Assembly (NCBI GenBank): GCA_001939145.1
Contig: LSRX01001156.1
Location: 97,854-161,853, forward strand
Reading direction: 5' to 3'
From: Symbiodinium microadriaticum
Lineage: Eukaryota > Sar > Dinophyceae > Suessiales > Symbiodiniaceae
Length of the DNA stretch: 64,000 bases
Positions within the stretch are counted from its first letter, which is position 1; each line of letters opens with the position of its first letter. This document shows, in pieces, positions 37,066 to 48,150 of this stretch. The position numbers and the translations under genes were made by a program. The notes under the pieces were generated by a model that saw nothing but the letters and a program-made list of their open reading frames with translations, had not been told where the DNA came from and made no database searches.

Positions 37066-37260
37066 CTAGACACGTCCAGAACACAAGCGAACACAGCGGC
37101 GCAAAAGAAACAACCTTGCATATAGCAACAACCCAAGGACGAGCAATAAGATGAAAGCACACAGCAGGCAAAACGATGAAAAGACGATGGATTCAAAGTC
37201 CCGCCCGGTCCCTCCGACAGCTGACTCAGGTGCAGCACGAATCGGCACGTGCTCCCCCAC
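37066..37260 (-). CDS. Exon-like segment ending in one transmembrane helix
   Basis: Following a CGCAG|G acceptor, the frame reads GEHVPIRAAPESAVGG, then a long hydrophobic helix (SFCLLCAFILLLVLGLLLYA) and a basic end (RLFLLRRCVRLCSG) before a stop. A C-terminal anchor is implied if it is translated. It lies just downstream of the alveolin and could be its last exon, but alveolins are not known to have a membrane anchor, so it may belong to another transcript or be chance. Confidence 0.3.
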   Translation of the reverse strand: MGEHVPIRAAPESAVGGTGRDFESIVFSSFCLLCAFILLLVLGLLLYARLFLLRRCVRLCSGRV

Positions 37261-37590
37261 CTGCGCCGGCCCAACCCTCCGTCTCCGAGGACCCGCCCGA
37301 CGTTTCCCGATCCAGGACCCTCCTTCGGCGCGTCATCCGCGGCCCAGAGACCGCTGACTGAGATGTGCCCGACGCTCGGGGAGCGTTAAGGATACGGGAG
37401 CATGTCCGCAGTGGTGCTTGACTGGGCTGGATTGATTGACTGGGTTGGATTTTCAGTAACTGCTTCATGATGATGCCGGCAGAGTTGGCATCGCTCGAAG
37501 GATGCGGTGGCCTTGCTTGCAGCTGCTTCCGCCGCTCCATCTCCGTCCTTCCAGAAGGCAGACAAGGGGCGGCTTCAAGAGCACGCTATG

Positions 37591-40500
37591 CTATGTAAGC
37601 TGCTGTAAAACTGCGGGCTTCCGCGCCTGTGGGAGGACTTGGCTCTGCACTTCGACCACTTTCTCCAAGTACTCCACCCGGTACTTCGGGACCTGAGACA
37701 GAACTCCGACTCTCACGTGGTCCCCATCTCCGGATTGTTGCTGCGCCTCTTTCACCACCTCCTCCAGCACGGGCTGCAGCTCCTCAGATCTCGCAAGACC
37801 GCAGCTCAGGTTCCCGCCTCTGCCTTGCCGGGCCCGGCCCTGCCGCTCCTGGCGCGTCACCTCCACGAGCTGCTGCTGCGGGATCTCCAGAAGCTCCTCT
37901 TCGATCAGCACCGTGGGCTTCGCCTGCACAGAGAAAGGGCGGACTAGCCGGGCCCACTCTGTGCCCCCTCTTGGTCTTGGTGTGCTCTAGGGTGCAGCGG
38001 CGCCTGCACCTGCCGCTCCTCCAAGGAGATCTCCGCGACGGCCACGGGCTTCTCAACGAACTCAGCGAAGACTTTGCGCCGGGAGTTCAGAGACGGAGGT
38101 GACTCAAATTGGGGGGCCTTAAGGGGGCCTTAAGGGCTGCTGCCCTGCCTCCACAGCTGGGCGCAGATGCTGCGTGACCTTGCAAGCGGCTGAAATCCGC
38201 GTGGACTGCATGTGCAACATAGACTTGAGGCTGCCGGCCACTGGGACGGCTTGCACCTTTGGGACCTCCACCAAACGCTCTTCCCTGAGAATCACGGGCA
38301 CCTCCACAACCTGCAAAAGAAGGATTGATGAAGAGAGCATGTATATATCATCTCACAGAGTCTTCTGAAGCCAGGAAGGGATCGGCCAGGGCCTTCTCGC
38401 GTGGCTGGAGCGTCACCGCAGCCACCTCTTTCTCAACTTCCGTGTAGCTGACCTCGCCAGAGGCCGCGAAGCGTGTCTGTGTGAAGAAAGCCGCGAAGGC
38501 ACCGCAGGCACCTTCGGCACATGCACCTCCAGATCAACTCCAACTGCCTCGCCAGAAAGGCACCGCTGGAAAAATCCAAAGAAAGGAATTTTGAGCCCTC
38601 CCCCCCCCCCGTTGCGAGAAAAGGTGTTCAAGGCCTGTTGGACTTCGACGGCTCGCTCCTGGCAGCGAGGGAGTCGGCCGCCGTTGTTTGCGGTCCTCTG
38701 GGCCCCTTTCTTTGCTGCGGGGTGGGCCTCCTGAAAGGCTTGGGGCACCTGCCAAGCGAAAGGAAGGGTTGTTAATGTAAGTGTGCGAAGGCCCTGCTGT
38801 GCCTCTTGGAGCTTCTCCAAAAGCCGCACGGAACACTTCGGCACCCGCTTCTCCTCTCGCAGAGGTGAAGCGGCAGAGCTCCACCACCGCTGCTTTCAGA
38901 AGTGTCTCGGTTCGATTTTCCGAATGCTCCCGGTTTGCCCCGCAAGCCAACTGGCGATATCCGCGTCCCTCAACTTGCGACCCGTGACATTGCTTACACG
39001 CTTAGACGGCTTAGACACTTACACGCGTACTCGTGCCTGCCGGAGCGGAGGAGAAGAAGTCAATGCAAGGGAACACAACAAGCTCATGACTGGCTGGCAG
39101 TCCACGTACTGGATCACGGGCACGGGCACCTGCCGAATGAGCTCCTGCAATGGGACGGAACCCTCTTCGGCGGCCAAGTCTCACGAGCAATTCAAGCCAG
39201 CAGCCTGACAAGGCCGAATCCGAGGACAAGTTAAGTATAGAGTATAGGAGTCATCCTCTTTCCTGCCTCCAATTCAGAAAGTAAAAATACCTGCGTTGAG
39301 ATATCCCTGAAAGGCGGAATCCCTAGTCTCTGAGAACGGGGGAGCTCCGAGCTCAGCCTTCACTTCGATCTCAGGGACCTCCACGATCCGCTCTTCGTAC
39401 ACCTAAAGAGATTTTGTTGAGCTCCGATTTCTTCGGGGGCTGCGTGGCACTTTTGGGACATTCAGCCATGGCGCCACGTGTGGTACTTCAACCGTCTTCT
39501 CCACCTTGCCGGAGCTTTCGCATGCTCACTAAAGCAGTACGGGCCATTACGGGGACTCGTGCGTCTGAGCAGCATATTGAATGACGGGCTTGGGGATCTT
39601 CTTCTCGACGAACTGCACCTCCGTTCAGCAAAGAACGCAGAGAGAAGAGGCCCAGCCGAACGGTCTAGAAAGAGCACCGGGCACCCCGATGCTCCGCTCC
39701 GCTCGCGGCCTCGACTTTGGGAACCTGCCTCACCACTTCACGCACTTCCACACGCGCCGCGACCTGCACGGCAGCAGAGCATTAAACACTCGCTGCTTGC
39801 GCCGCGACCAGTCCGTGACACGTACGAGTATATTACAGTCAGAGCTTCGCTCTTAACCGGGCACGGCGGCGCGCAGCGGCGCCTCGCTGGCCGTCTCTCG
39901 GAGCTCCACGCTTGGGACTTCCACGATCCTGCCGGGCCGGGCTCACGGCTCTGCGGGGTCTTCGCGGTCATTGCGGTTTTTTTGCTGCTGCATGTTTTGT
40001 TGTGCCCGCCAGAATCTGGAGCATCCCTTGAGTCAAGGGAGTCAAGGAACTCGTGTTTAGTGCGTTCCGTGGATTCGCCTTCTATAGACGAAGATATTTT
40101 GACATAGACTAGTTATGCGGGTACACAAAGCTAGGCACCCGTAAAGAAGGCCGAAGCACTTTAACATTCTCGATTCGAGAATTGGAGGTGCGCAGAAGCA
40201 TGATCCAAAGTCCCCTCACGGGGCATCAATGGTCGCCGAGGTCCGAGACACAGTTCGTTCTTTACGTTGGACTGGGGCTCGGCTACCCCACGAGACACAC
40301 GGAAGTTGTGTAGTGGTGTCGAAGAAGCTTCAAGAGGACTTGCTTCAGCTCGCCCAAACATCAATAAACTCATGTCCACCCACGGCTATCTGTGCTCTTC
40401 GGGGGAGTCTTGTGCAGTGAAGGGCAGTGAAGGGTGAACCCTCCCCCGACCTTTCGGTCAGCTGGATGGATGGAACTTCGACCTCAATCCACCCGGTTCG

Positions 40501-43500
40501 GCAAAAGATCTGCTGCCTCTTCACGTTGCTTAAGCGGGCTGCTGGCTTCTCCACCTTCTGAATCTCCGGCTTTGGGACCTGTGAGCGCCGTGCCGCGGCA
40601 CGCGCGGCGCGCGGCCGTTCACCGCCTCGCGCAGAAGCTCCACGATCCTGGCTGTTGGCACCTTCCCGGGAAAGCCGATTCTCGGAATCCGGAAACCCGC
40701 GGCGTCACTGTCTAACCGTTCGTTGGGGTCCCCTTAACCGCTCGGCCTTCCGCACCCTTCCCCATGCGCGTGGCTTTTTGCCACCGTACGCCTATATATG
40801 GCTTCATGGTACAGCTACTATAGATATGTACACACTTGTATTTTGGGTCCCACGACTATAGGACTATAGGACTTCAAAATCGAGCTCGAATCTTTGAAAG
40901 CCACGGAAGCATGCGCGAGTTTGGAGCTTGAACTTTTGATCGGGAATCCAGGTTGATAGCTTGATGCCATCGCCTAATTCAGGGGCGAGATGAAGTTACG
41001 GGATCAACCACCATCGAGTGATGAGGTTTGAGACAGGCAATAGTTGAGCTCAACCGCGATTACCTGATGGGAGGCCGGATTCAAGACCCGGGATCGATCG
41101 CAGTACCTAGTGAGGGGATGGATCTGAGATACGGATCGGCGGGCCTACTGAGGGCCCCAGTTCTTGACATGAGATCAAGCGCCATCGAGGTCGAACGAGG
41201 GGTCGGGCTTAAGTTGTGAGCTGAACCGCCATCGCCTCGTGAGGGGGCGAGTTCAAAATATGAGGGCCTGGAACTTTCAGAAGTTTCAGGAGTTGAATCG
41301 CATCGAGTTCGATCATGTGACGCTCCGCCGATTTCCGAGCTTGAAAGTTTGAGAATAAGGAAAGGTTGGCCGTTCGAAGTTTGAAAGGCTGAAAGTTAGA
41401 CAGCACGTGGCGGCTGAGCTCATAACTTCAACCCGGCCCGACCCCTGATGAGACGATGGCGCCTGATCTCTCGAACTGGGAAAATCCGAAAAATCTGCAC
41501 CGTCAAACACTCGAACTCTCTTCGCGCCTCCTGGATCTGCTCCCGGATGGTGGTCTGCGGGACCTGCTGAAGCGGAGCAAAACTTGGCGACCGCGGGACG
41601 TCGCGGCCGCGGGCGCGGGCGCCTCACGCAGGCTTTCCTTCCACTGCACCACGGGCTTTGCGAAATGCTTGGCCTGAGTGGCTGAAGCCTACAAGGCCTA
41701 AATGGGCATCTGCGAGCTGAGCAGCAAGAGACTGTCTTTGCACCTTCGCCACCTGCCGGAGCTTTCCGAAAGATCCGCAACAAAGGGGGCGGCCTCCGAT
41801 GTGTCCCCACCTCGCGACAGATCTCCAGCGGCTGAGCCTGGCTCACCTCCACCAGCCGCTCCTGCAGGGGCAGAGCTCCGCCCCCTTGAAGGGCCCCCTC
41901 TGTGGCTCCGCCGCGCCTGTTGGACTTCCACAGGAACCTCCACCTCCAGTGTTCTCCCCTCGGCCACCAACTTCTCCACCTGCGAAGCGCGCTCTTCCCC
42001 TCCCCCTCCACGTTTTGCAAGGAAGATGCAACTTGTATGAGATTACAGATACATCATCAGGCTAAGAGGGACCTTCAAACGAACTCCCTTCTTCAGCACA
42101 GACTAGAGAGAGGCACGAGTGCACCCCCCCCTGCGCGCGTACGCGCCCTGGTGGTCTCAGGTCTGGCACTTACAGTTGCGCGATGAGGCCACGGGCCATG
42201 CAACTCCGAACCCCCCTTTCCAAAACTAGCCTAGTGATCCCCCGGCCTCATCCAGTCTAAGGCTCACACCGGTTCTGGTGCTCAAACTCGCGCTTTCACG
42301 AGTGTACAACTCTGCGTGCTCTGGACGTCCCCGCAGACAAGCAAAGATGCAGCACAACATGACGTGAAAACACGACTGCATGCCATGTCACAGACTGTCC
42401 TATGCACACAAAGCAAAGCAGGCTAAGGCTCCGGCCAGTGGTCCCCCCTTAACCCTTGAACAGCTCTGCACACGAAACTCAACAACACCTGCACACGAAG
42501 TCACCCAGCAACTAGTTTACTCAGTGGGGTTCCCCTGGCCATCGAAGAGGCTGGCCAACTGTCTACGTCTACGGTGTTCAGCGTCACTCACGTCCCCTTC
42601 ACTCAGTGGTGCTGCCCCCGGCGTCGGCTCAGGTATGTCCCCCGAGGCTGTTGCAGGGCGTCCTCTTGCTCCCTCTTTTCGAAATCTTCAAGGGCTTGCA
42701 GGAGGTCCTCCTCTGTGGGTTCAAAGCGGTCCCCCTGTGGTTTGCGTGTCCACCTCTATGCTGGACCCCTTTTCTTGCTGTCGCCACACCAGTACAGCTG
42801 TAAACGAACTCCCTCTCCCTCTCTCTTGCGCGAGCCTGCAGGAGCCTTTCTTGGTATTGCACCTGCGCTGCGACGTCTACGGACGAAGGAGGTCGACCTT
42901 CGGCTCTCCTTCAGAGGCCGTTTTTGGGGGCCCCCGCCTTCGGCACCTGCTTCAGGAGCTCCACGTATTGCACTTCGGGGACCTCGCCGCTGCTGCTCCG
43001 CTCTGCTCTGCTCTGCAGTGGGCCCCGCTTTCTGGGCCTCCACCACTTTCTCTTGGACCAGCGAGACAGGCACCTACGCCCCCCACGCGCGGAACTTCTG
43101 ACGGAAGTGTACACACGCTGCAAGAGTCTTGGCTGGCTGGTTGGCAGGTGCCTCAATGGTGCTGTCAGAGACCGAGACCTGAGGAACCTGCAGCGCCGGT
43201 GCCGGTCAGCTCTGCTCTCCACCCGGGACTCCACCCGGACTCCGCCTCCACGACTTTCTCGACTTGCTGTGACACAGGCTTCTCGCGTATCACCTTCAAC
43301 AGCATGGGTCGGCGAATCGACATCAGAACTTCCCTTCCCGGGGTTCCGACCACTTGAAACTGCTTCATTGAATCCTCCAAGTGGGGATGCGCACTAATGT
43401 GCCTTTCCAGTCCGAGCTGCAATGTTCTATGCTCTTCCCAACAATAACAGCAGCAACAGCGCGTTTAACAGTTTCGCAGCTGAAGGGCACCCATCCTGGC

Positions 43501-43902
43501 CCTGCAGCTGACACGTGCCCGAACATGCCAAAAATTGGCAGAAGCTATGGCATCTGTGTATTTGAGGCCCTGTCGCGGATGCGTCGCACTGTGGCTGTTG
43601 CGTCCTCGGGCTGCGTGGTGGCTGCAGTCGAGGCGACCTCCACGATTTCCTTCACCTCGGCCATAGAATCTCAAGGGAGAGAGTGGCTGTACGAACTCTT
43701 CCGGCGCCTGGGGCACTGCTGGCAGGGGGAGCATGGCCCCCAAAAAGGGACAAGCGCTGGCCTGGGCGTGTGAAGGCTACGCCGTCCTGGTCAGAACGGC
43801 CTGCGGTGCCTGCGGTGCGGGTGCAGACGCCTCCCTCACCACCTGCTCCCTGCCCCAGGGCTTTTGTTTGGTGGCATGGCCCATGGTCGCCAGAGTCACC
43901 AT
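37591..43902 (-). CDS. Alveolin (IMC-type cortical cytoskeleton protein), about 26 small exons
   Basis: Many minus-strand exons begin V-P, V-E or V-Q right after an AG acceptor and encode alveolin repeats. Examples: 43777-43902 (GREQVVREASAPAP), 43560-43664 (MAEVKEIVEVASTAATTQ), 43180-43340 (REKPVSQQVEKVVEAE), to 43187 (VPQVSVSDSTIEAP), to 43073 (VPVSLVQEKVVEAQ), to 42982 (VPEVQYVELLKQVPKA), to 42862 (VQYQERLLQ), 42600-42740 (EPTEEDLLQALEDFEKREQ), to 41979 (VEKLVAEGRTLEVEVPVEV), 41813-41863 (ERLVEVSQAQPLEI), about 41500-41565 (VPQTTIREQIQEARREF), 40595-40664 (VPTARIVELLREAV), 40445-40578 (VPKPEIQKVEKP), 39856-39930 (IVEVPSVELRE), about 39553-39622 (VQFVEKKIPKPVIQY), to 39509 (VEKTVEVPHVAP), 39292-39402 (VYEERIVEVPEIEVKAE), 38365-38457 (VSYTEVEKEVAAVTLQPREK), 38200-38312 (VVEVPVILREERLVEVPKV), 37591-37923 (VPKYRVEYLEKVVEVQSQ). 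Alveolins line the flattened vesicles (alveoli) under the plasma membrane. The start may be 43902, 43884 or farther right. Some end exons may be mis-assigned. Confidence 0.75.
40900..41320. repeat. Degenerate minisatellite around GCCATCG...GTGAGGGGGCGAG
   Basis: Seven or so diverged copies of a 45-60 bp unit containing GATCGCCATCG-like and TGAGGGG-like blocks lie in the largest internal intron of the alveolin gene. Confidence 0.55.
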
Positions 43903-44285
43903 ACTCGACGGCAGAGCGCGCCTCCAGTTGGAGCCCGCGGCCGCCTCGGAGCTCAGCAGATCCCCAGCTGCCCTAGCTGCCCTAGCTGCTGAAACACCAG
44001 GGCTGGAGCGGACACCGGCGAGGGCGTGAAGGAGAGGCCGCGGGCCTCAGAACAGACGAAGCGAAGGACCAAGGACTCGCACAAAAGAACTTGCGGGCCT
44101 GAACATTGGGCGCAGAAGGGAAGCGGCGCAGGCCCACCTCTCCCCCACTCCCGTCGCACACGTCCCCACTGTGTCGCAAGACGCGAAGACGAAGGCGCCT
44201 CCCTTTGCCCAGCTTGGAAGCCTTGGCCACAGCTGGAGGCCAGAAAGCCAGGCACTGGAGGCACGGAAGGCTTCACCTCTCAAAC

Positions 44286-44504
44286 TCAAGACAAGAAAGA
44301 AACGCGCTTTTGTGCAACACTCCGGCAATACACCCGCCGCCCGCGAGCCTCTGCTCTGGGCTGACCGCATTTGCGGCAGAACCGAGCGTCCTGTGCCTCA
44401 CGCTCTCTGTCAGAGAAAATCTCACGCAAACCCACGCAAGGAGAGTCCCATAATTCCCTTAAGTCAGGCCCCAAGGGGCATAGATGTTGCCGCAGAATGG
44501 GCAC
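44286..44504 (-). CDS. Zinc-ribbon exon (DARFCRKCGQPRAE)
   Basis: After CTGACAG the frame reads EREAQDARFCRKCGQPRAEA. The ARFCRKCGxPR pattern is one I associate with a short zinc-knuckle found in many dinoflagellate predicted proteins (established only as a recurring motif; function unknown). The GCAG|AG after PRA may be a donor. It lies 400 bp upstream (5') of the alveolin start, so it could be an upstream exon of that gene or part of a separate one. Confidence 0.35.
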   Translation of the reverse strand: MPILRQHLCPLGPDLRELWDSPCVGLREIFSDREREAQDARFCRKCGQPRAEARGRRVYCRSVAQKRVSFLS

Positions 44505-45829
44505 GCTGGCCCAACACCCGGCGCCGCCGCCTCACTGCTCCACACATCCCACACACAACCACATCGCCCTGCAGCTTACAAACCATCTGCGGAGGCCCTG
44601 GCCTTTGGCAGCCTCAGATCTCGCTGAGGAAGAAGCAAACAGAAAAACCACTATAGTAGTTACTTTTGCCAGGAAGCTGCGCCATCTGCGAGCGCAGCGC
44701 ACCTCTCACGAGCCAAGTTATAGCAGGACGTAGACACGCGGAAATGCGACAAGCTGTTTGGGGCCCCCGGGCCGTCTTAGGGGCGGTGCGATGATATTCT
44801 ATTATCGTCAGTGAGGTTTACCGTTTCGTAGGCGCAACTCGTCGCTATACGTGGCACAACGGCCTCCAGCCCATGCGGCAGGCGCAGGCACGACAGGAAT
44901 TCGAGGCATCCCTGAGATGACAAAACGCCGCAAGAGCAAGGCTCTGCAACGGGGGGCCGAGACCGCCTTGCTTCAAGCCGGCCGTGATGGGGATGTGCCC
45001 AGGAGGGCAGTGCCCTTGAGGCCCGATGCAGGGCCCTTGGGGCGTTCGCGGTGCCCAGGCTTGCATCACTGCCTCGCAGGGCAAAGCGGGTGTGCGGCAC
45101 GCTCCGATTGCGATTCCGCTTGGTCTCATGAACTGCCTCTGTCGTTTTGCGTGCTGTGATGACGTCGCTGGGTACATGACCACCCCGTGCGTATCTTTAA
45201 CCTGTATGTCACTGTTAAAAATTATGCATGGTCATGGTCAGGATCGTCAGGAATGCGATTATTATTGCCATTGCCTTCGAGTTCCTTCCGGACTGGTTTG
45301 TCCACGTACAATCCGCTTGATCCACGTGCTTCGTTGACTCTCCACTCCACCGTTACCACCGGACAAGACTGAACTCATGCTACATGGCAGGGCGGCCTGC
45401 AAGGCTTCTTCACTCCATAGCGGCAGCTGGGGATAGCGTGCTTGTTGGCTGGCAAGAGGCCACGTCTAGTTCATGGCCTGCTCCGCTAGGGCCGCTTTGG
45501 CGATAGACTAGAAGGCGCCGTAAGACGCGGTAGTGGCGATGGCGTGTCTGCGTTGCCCCGTGTTTCGGGATGAGCTGATGAGCTGAGGCATCTCCGCACG
45601 GTCCTCACGCTTTGACCCTGAGGCCTGATACAGTATGAGGGCTTCTTTCGGATCGGCATTCGAATTTGCTTAGGCGGTTCGTACCGTCGGTGAGACAGAG
45701 GTGCGGCTTCTTCAAGGCCGCGGGTGGGGCCGGCCCCGAGGGCTCACTCCATGCCATCGCGGCCATCGCGGGTCAGCGACTCGCCAAGCCTTGGCAAAAC
45801 AAAAAACAAGGGGGCCCTTCTGAGCCTGA

Positions 45830-46043
45830 GCCACGGAGGCTCCCCCCCGGCTCCGCAGCACTGGGTCCTCGGCTCCACCTGTGCGTCCTCGGGCTCCGGC
45901 GGCTCCCGCGTGGAACCCAAGGCGGCCTCAAAGACGACCGCCGGCGGAGGAGCGCGGAGGAGAGCGGAGGCGTCCGAGGCGGCCGCTTGGATCAGGGCCA
46001 AGGCCCCCAGTAGCACCGCCGACACGGCAAAGAAGGGCCTCAT
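45830..46043 (-). CDS. First exon of a secreted or membrane-targeted protein (signal peptide)
   Basis: ATG at 46043 is followed by MRPFFAVSAVLLGALALIQA, a typical signal peptide with a basic start, hydrophobic core and small residues before a probable cleavage near AAASDA. The frame then continues with a P/E-rich stretch (REPPEPEDAQVEP). It may be secreted or, as in dinoflagellate plastid-targeted proteins, the first part of a bipartite leader. No downstream exon could be assigned. Confidence 0.4.
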
Positions 46044-46590
46044 CGGCAGACACCCATGCTCGGCCTCTGAGGCCCCTGCTTATATCGCTAAAGAAAACTT
46101 CCGATTCAAAAAAAAAGGATCTTCGCACACACACACACACAACACAAAAACACACGGAGTCGAGCTGACATGGAAATCTCGAAACTTGACGTCGCAATCT
46201 CAATCGCGGGCTCATGGAGCAAACATAGGAGCGGCGTCCCACTCATATGTCACAGGTCGGGATGGGTCTTCATCGGCACCTGCGCCGACCACAGCTTTGA
46301 TACTATCGGCAATACACAACGCGACGACGATCGGATTGAATGAGGGAACTCAGAAACATCCAACAACACTTCGCAAGTCCATGCAGCACCTTCGTTCGCA
46401 CCAGGGTTTGCAACACGCAAAAGCTACATGAGCCGACACACCTAATTCATTCATGCATGCTGGAGATCGTCGCGAGTGAAACCGAAACACGTGCACATGT
46501 CCGTTGACCCCTTCAGCTGACTTCTAGCAAAAAAAAATTGGAAAAGCTTGCCGTTTGATGAGGCATGACCGGGACCGAAACCTGCCAAGT

Positions 46591-46866
46591 TCAACCTCCG
46601 AGATCCTGCACTGTTGATCGATACTGCCACGTTCCATTAGAAATGCGAAACTCAATTAAATCAGCTTCAAAATCCACCTTATCACCAGCCTCGCATGCCT
46701 CCAGGACAACGGGATCACGATAGAACCGTTCTAGGACGTTTTGTGCAACATCAATTCTTGCCTCAACACTCACCGTCAAATCGCACGGCGCAGCACAAAC
46801 TTCATTCCCAATAAAGGAACCTCGTATCATCGGCCCATGATAGTGAACAGGCAACGAGTTGAACAA
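46591..46866 (-). CDS. Compact 91-residue hypothetical protein
   Basis: An ATG-initiated frame with mixed, globular-looking composition: MFNSLPVHYHGPMIRGS, then SVEARIDVAQNVLERFYRD and EAGDKVDFEADLIEFRISNG, ending VQDLGG and stop. The local sequence is less GC-rich than flanking gene regions and codon third positions are mixed, unlike neighbouring exons. No domain recognised. It sits between the signal-peptide exon and the R-SNARE and could be a recent insertion, a separate small gene or an exon. Confidence 0.4.
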   Translation of the reverse strand: MFNSLPVHYHGPMIRGSFIGNEVCAAPCDLTVSVEARIDVAQNVLERFYRDPVVLEACEAGDKVDFEADLIEFRISNGTWQYRSTVQDLGG

Positions 46867-46938
46867 CTCAGTACCAAATCGTCACAAACCCCTCTTCGCA
46901 ACAAGCACAGAAAGCATACACATGCGAACAAGACGCAA

Positions 46939-46942
<4 letters not shown>

Positions 46943-46976
<34 letters not shown>

Positions 46977-46986
46977 AGAGGGAGAG
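46943..46986. repeat. AG microsatellite
   Basis: An almost pure AG run, interrupted by GGGAGGG near its right end, immediately downstream of the R-SNARE stop codon at 47006. Confidence 0.9.
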
Positions 46987-47005
46987 CCAGCATTCGGGTT
47001 CTGGG

Positions 47006-48150
47006 TCACTGGGCACTTTGTACTGGGAGGGCAACAAGATGAGCGCCACCACCTGGAACCGGGCCAAAGGCTCGCAACAAAGCCGCCAAGCCCAGAGCTC
47101 CCAAGTGACCCAAGTCGGCGGCCAGCACCACGACGGCCCCGATCGCAAAGTAGAACTTGTACCTCGCCGCTTTTGCCAAAAGGCACCCAAGCCCAAGAGA
47201 ATCCCCCCCCCCCCACTGTGTGCATGTCGCGCCTTTGCCACTGGTAGTGCCGCTGAAGGCGCCTGGGTCCCAAAAGGCGCTTCAGGCGACGCGACGGAAG
47301 GTGGCGGCACCGTCGCTTAGGGCCCGCGGCTTCGCTCCAGAGCTGAAGGCTTTCGAAGCCCCTTGCAAGTCATTGGTCCTTGCCTTCGGAAAAAGGGGAA
47401 AAAACGAACGCTTCGCCGCATCCCAGCATGCCAGAGCCGCAGCCTCCAGCTGATTCAGCTGCGAGTCCCTCTCGGCCATTGCCCGCATGTTGTCCTAAGT
47501 CAGCGCAGGAAAGAGTAAGCAGAGAGTGCAGGCAGCCGCAGGCAGCCAGCCGCCTGCATCACGGCCATGGCCCCCTGGACCTGGTCCTGGACACCTCGGA
47601 GACATGCCATGCAAAAGAGATGCCATGCATTCGCCAGCGCTGCGGCCCCGCAGTCAGCGCGGCCCGCCGGGCACCGGGCTTTGAGTCCGAGAGGCGCCAT
47701 CTGCGCCATCTTCTACCTCGCAACACGAAGCACGGTGAGAGAGAGAGCCGCGATGTTTTTGACCGGCTTCCCCCGAGGGCTGAACCACCGGCATTGAGGA
47801 CACGGGCCGACGAATGCAAAGCACTAGATCGAGCCTCTTGAGTTTGAGCAGCAGGCGCACAAGAGCTGCAGCTTGGCTACTTGGCGTCTCTCCCCCTCTG
47901 TCCGCCCTTTCTGCTGCGGCATCTCTTTTTTTTTCCTGTCCAGTGTGCCCCCCGCAGGGGCGGAACTTCTGCGGAGCTGCGGAAGACGCAGATCTCTCTA
48001 TAGGCTGGCTCCTCAGCTGAGTTATCACTTCGCGACCTTCCGAGCCTCCAGCAGACACCTCCGCAAGGAAGTGCAGGAACGAGCTCCCGATCTCGGAAAG
48101 GGAAACCGGAGAGACGAAAGACCTCTCGGACTTGGGAACATGGGCACTCG
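47006..48150 (-). CDS. Synaptobrevin/VAMP-like R-SNARE
   Basis: Spliced pieces spell a SNARE helix and membrane anchor. 47554-47594 (41 nt): VQDQVQGAMAVMQ. 47445-47494: DNMRAMAERDSQLNQLE, joined in phase, giving the heptad pattern and the ERDxxLxxLE signature of VAMPs. About 47280-47340: ALSDGAATFRRVA. 47233-47262: RLQRHYQWQR, matching the juxtamembrane basic/aromatic stretch of VAMPs. 47006-47162: YKFYFAIGAVVVLAAD, the anchor, then about 35 more residues before TGA. Candidate upstream exon about 48030-48140 (EIGSSFLHFLAE) fits the end of a longin domain. Donors after CAG (47553) and after CAAAG (47232) are GC. VAMPs sit on vesicle membranes and pair with Q-SNAREs in fusion. The expected zero-layer arginine was not placed with certainty. 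The gap between 47262 and the preceding exon is only about 20-30 nt. Confidence 0.65.

Noticed and set aside
42380..43357. 325-codon plus-strand open frame
   Set aside because: It is antisense to several alveolin exons, which have recognisable repeats; its own peptide is P/S/R/L rich without domains.
43733..44029. Plus-strand frame starting MAPKKGQALAWACEG, which would make a divergent gene pair with the alveolin
   Set aside because: The minus strand of the same bases reads as an alveolin-like N-terminal exon (GREQVVREASAPAP), which fits the gene next to it better.
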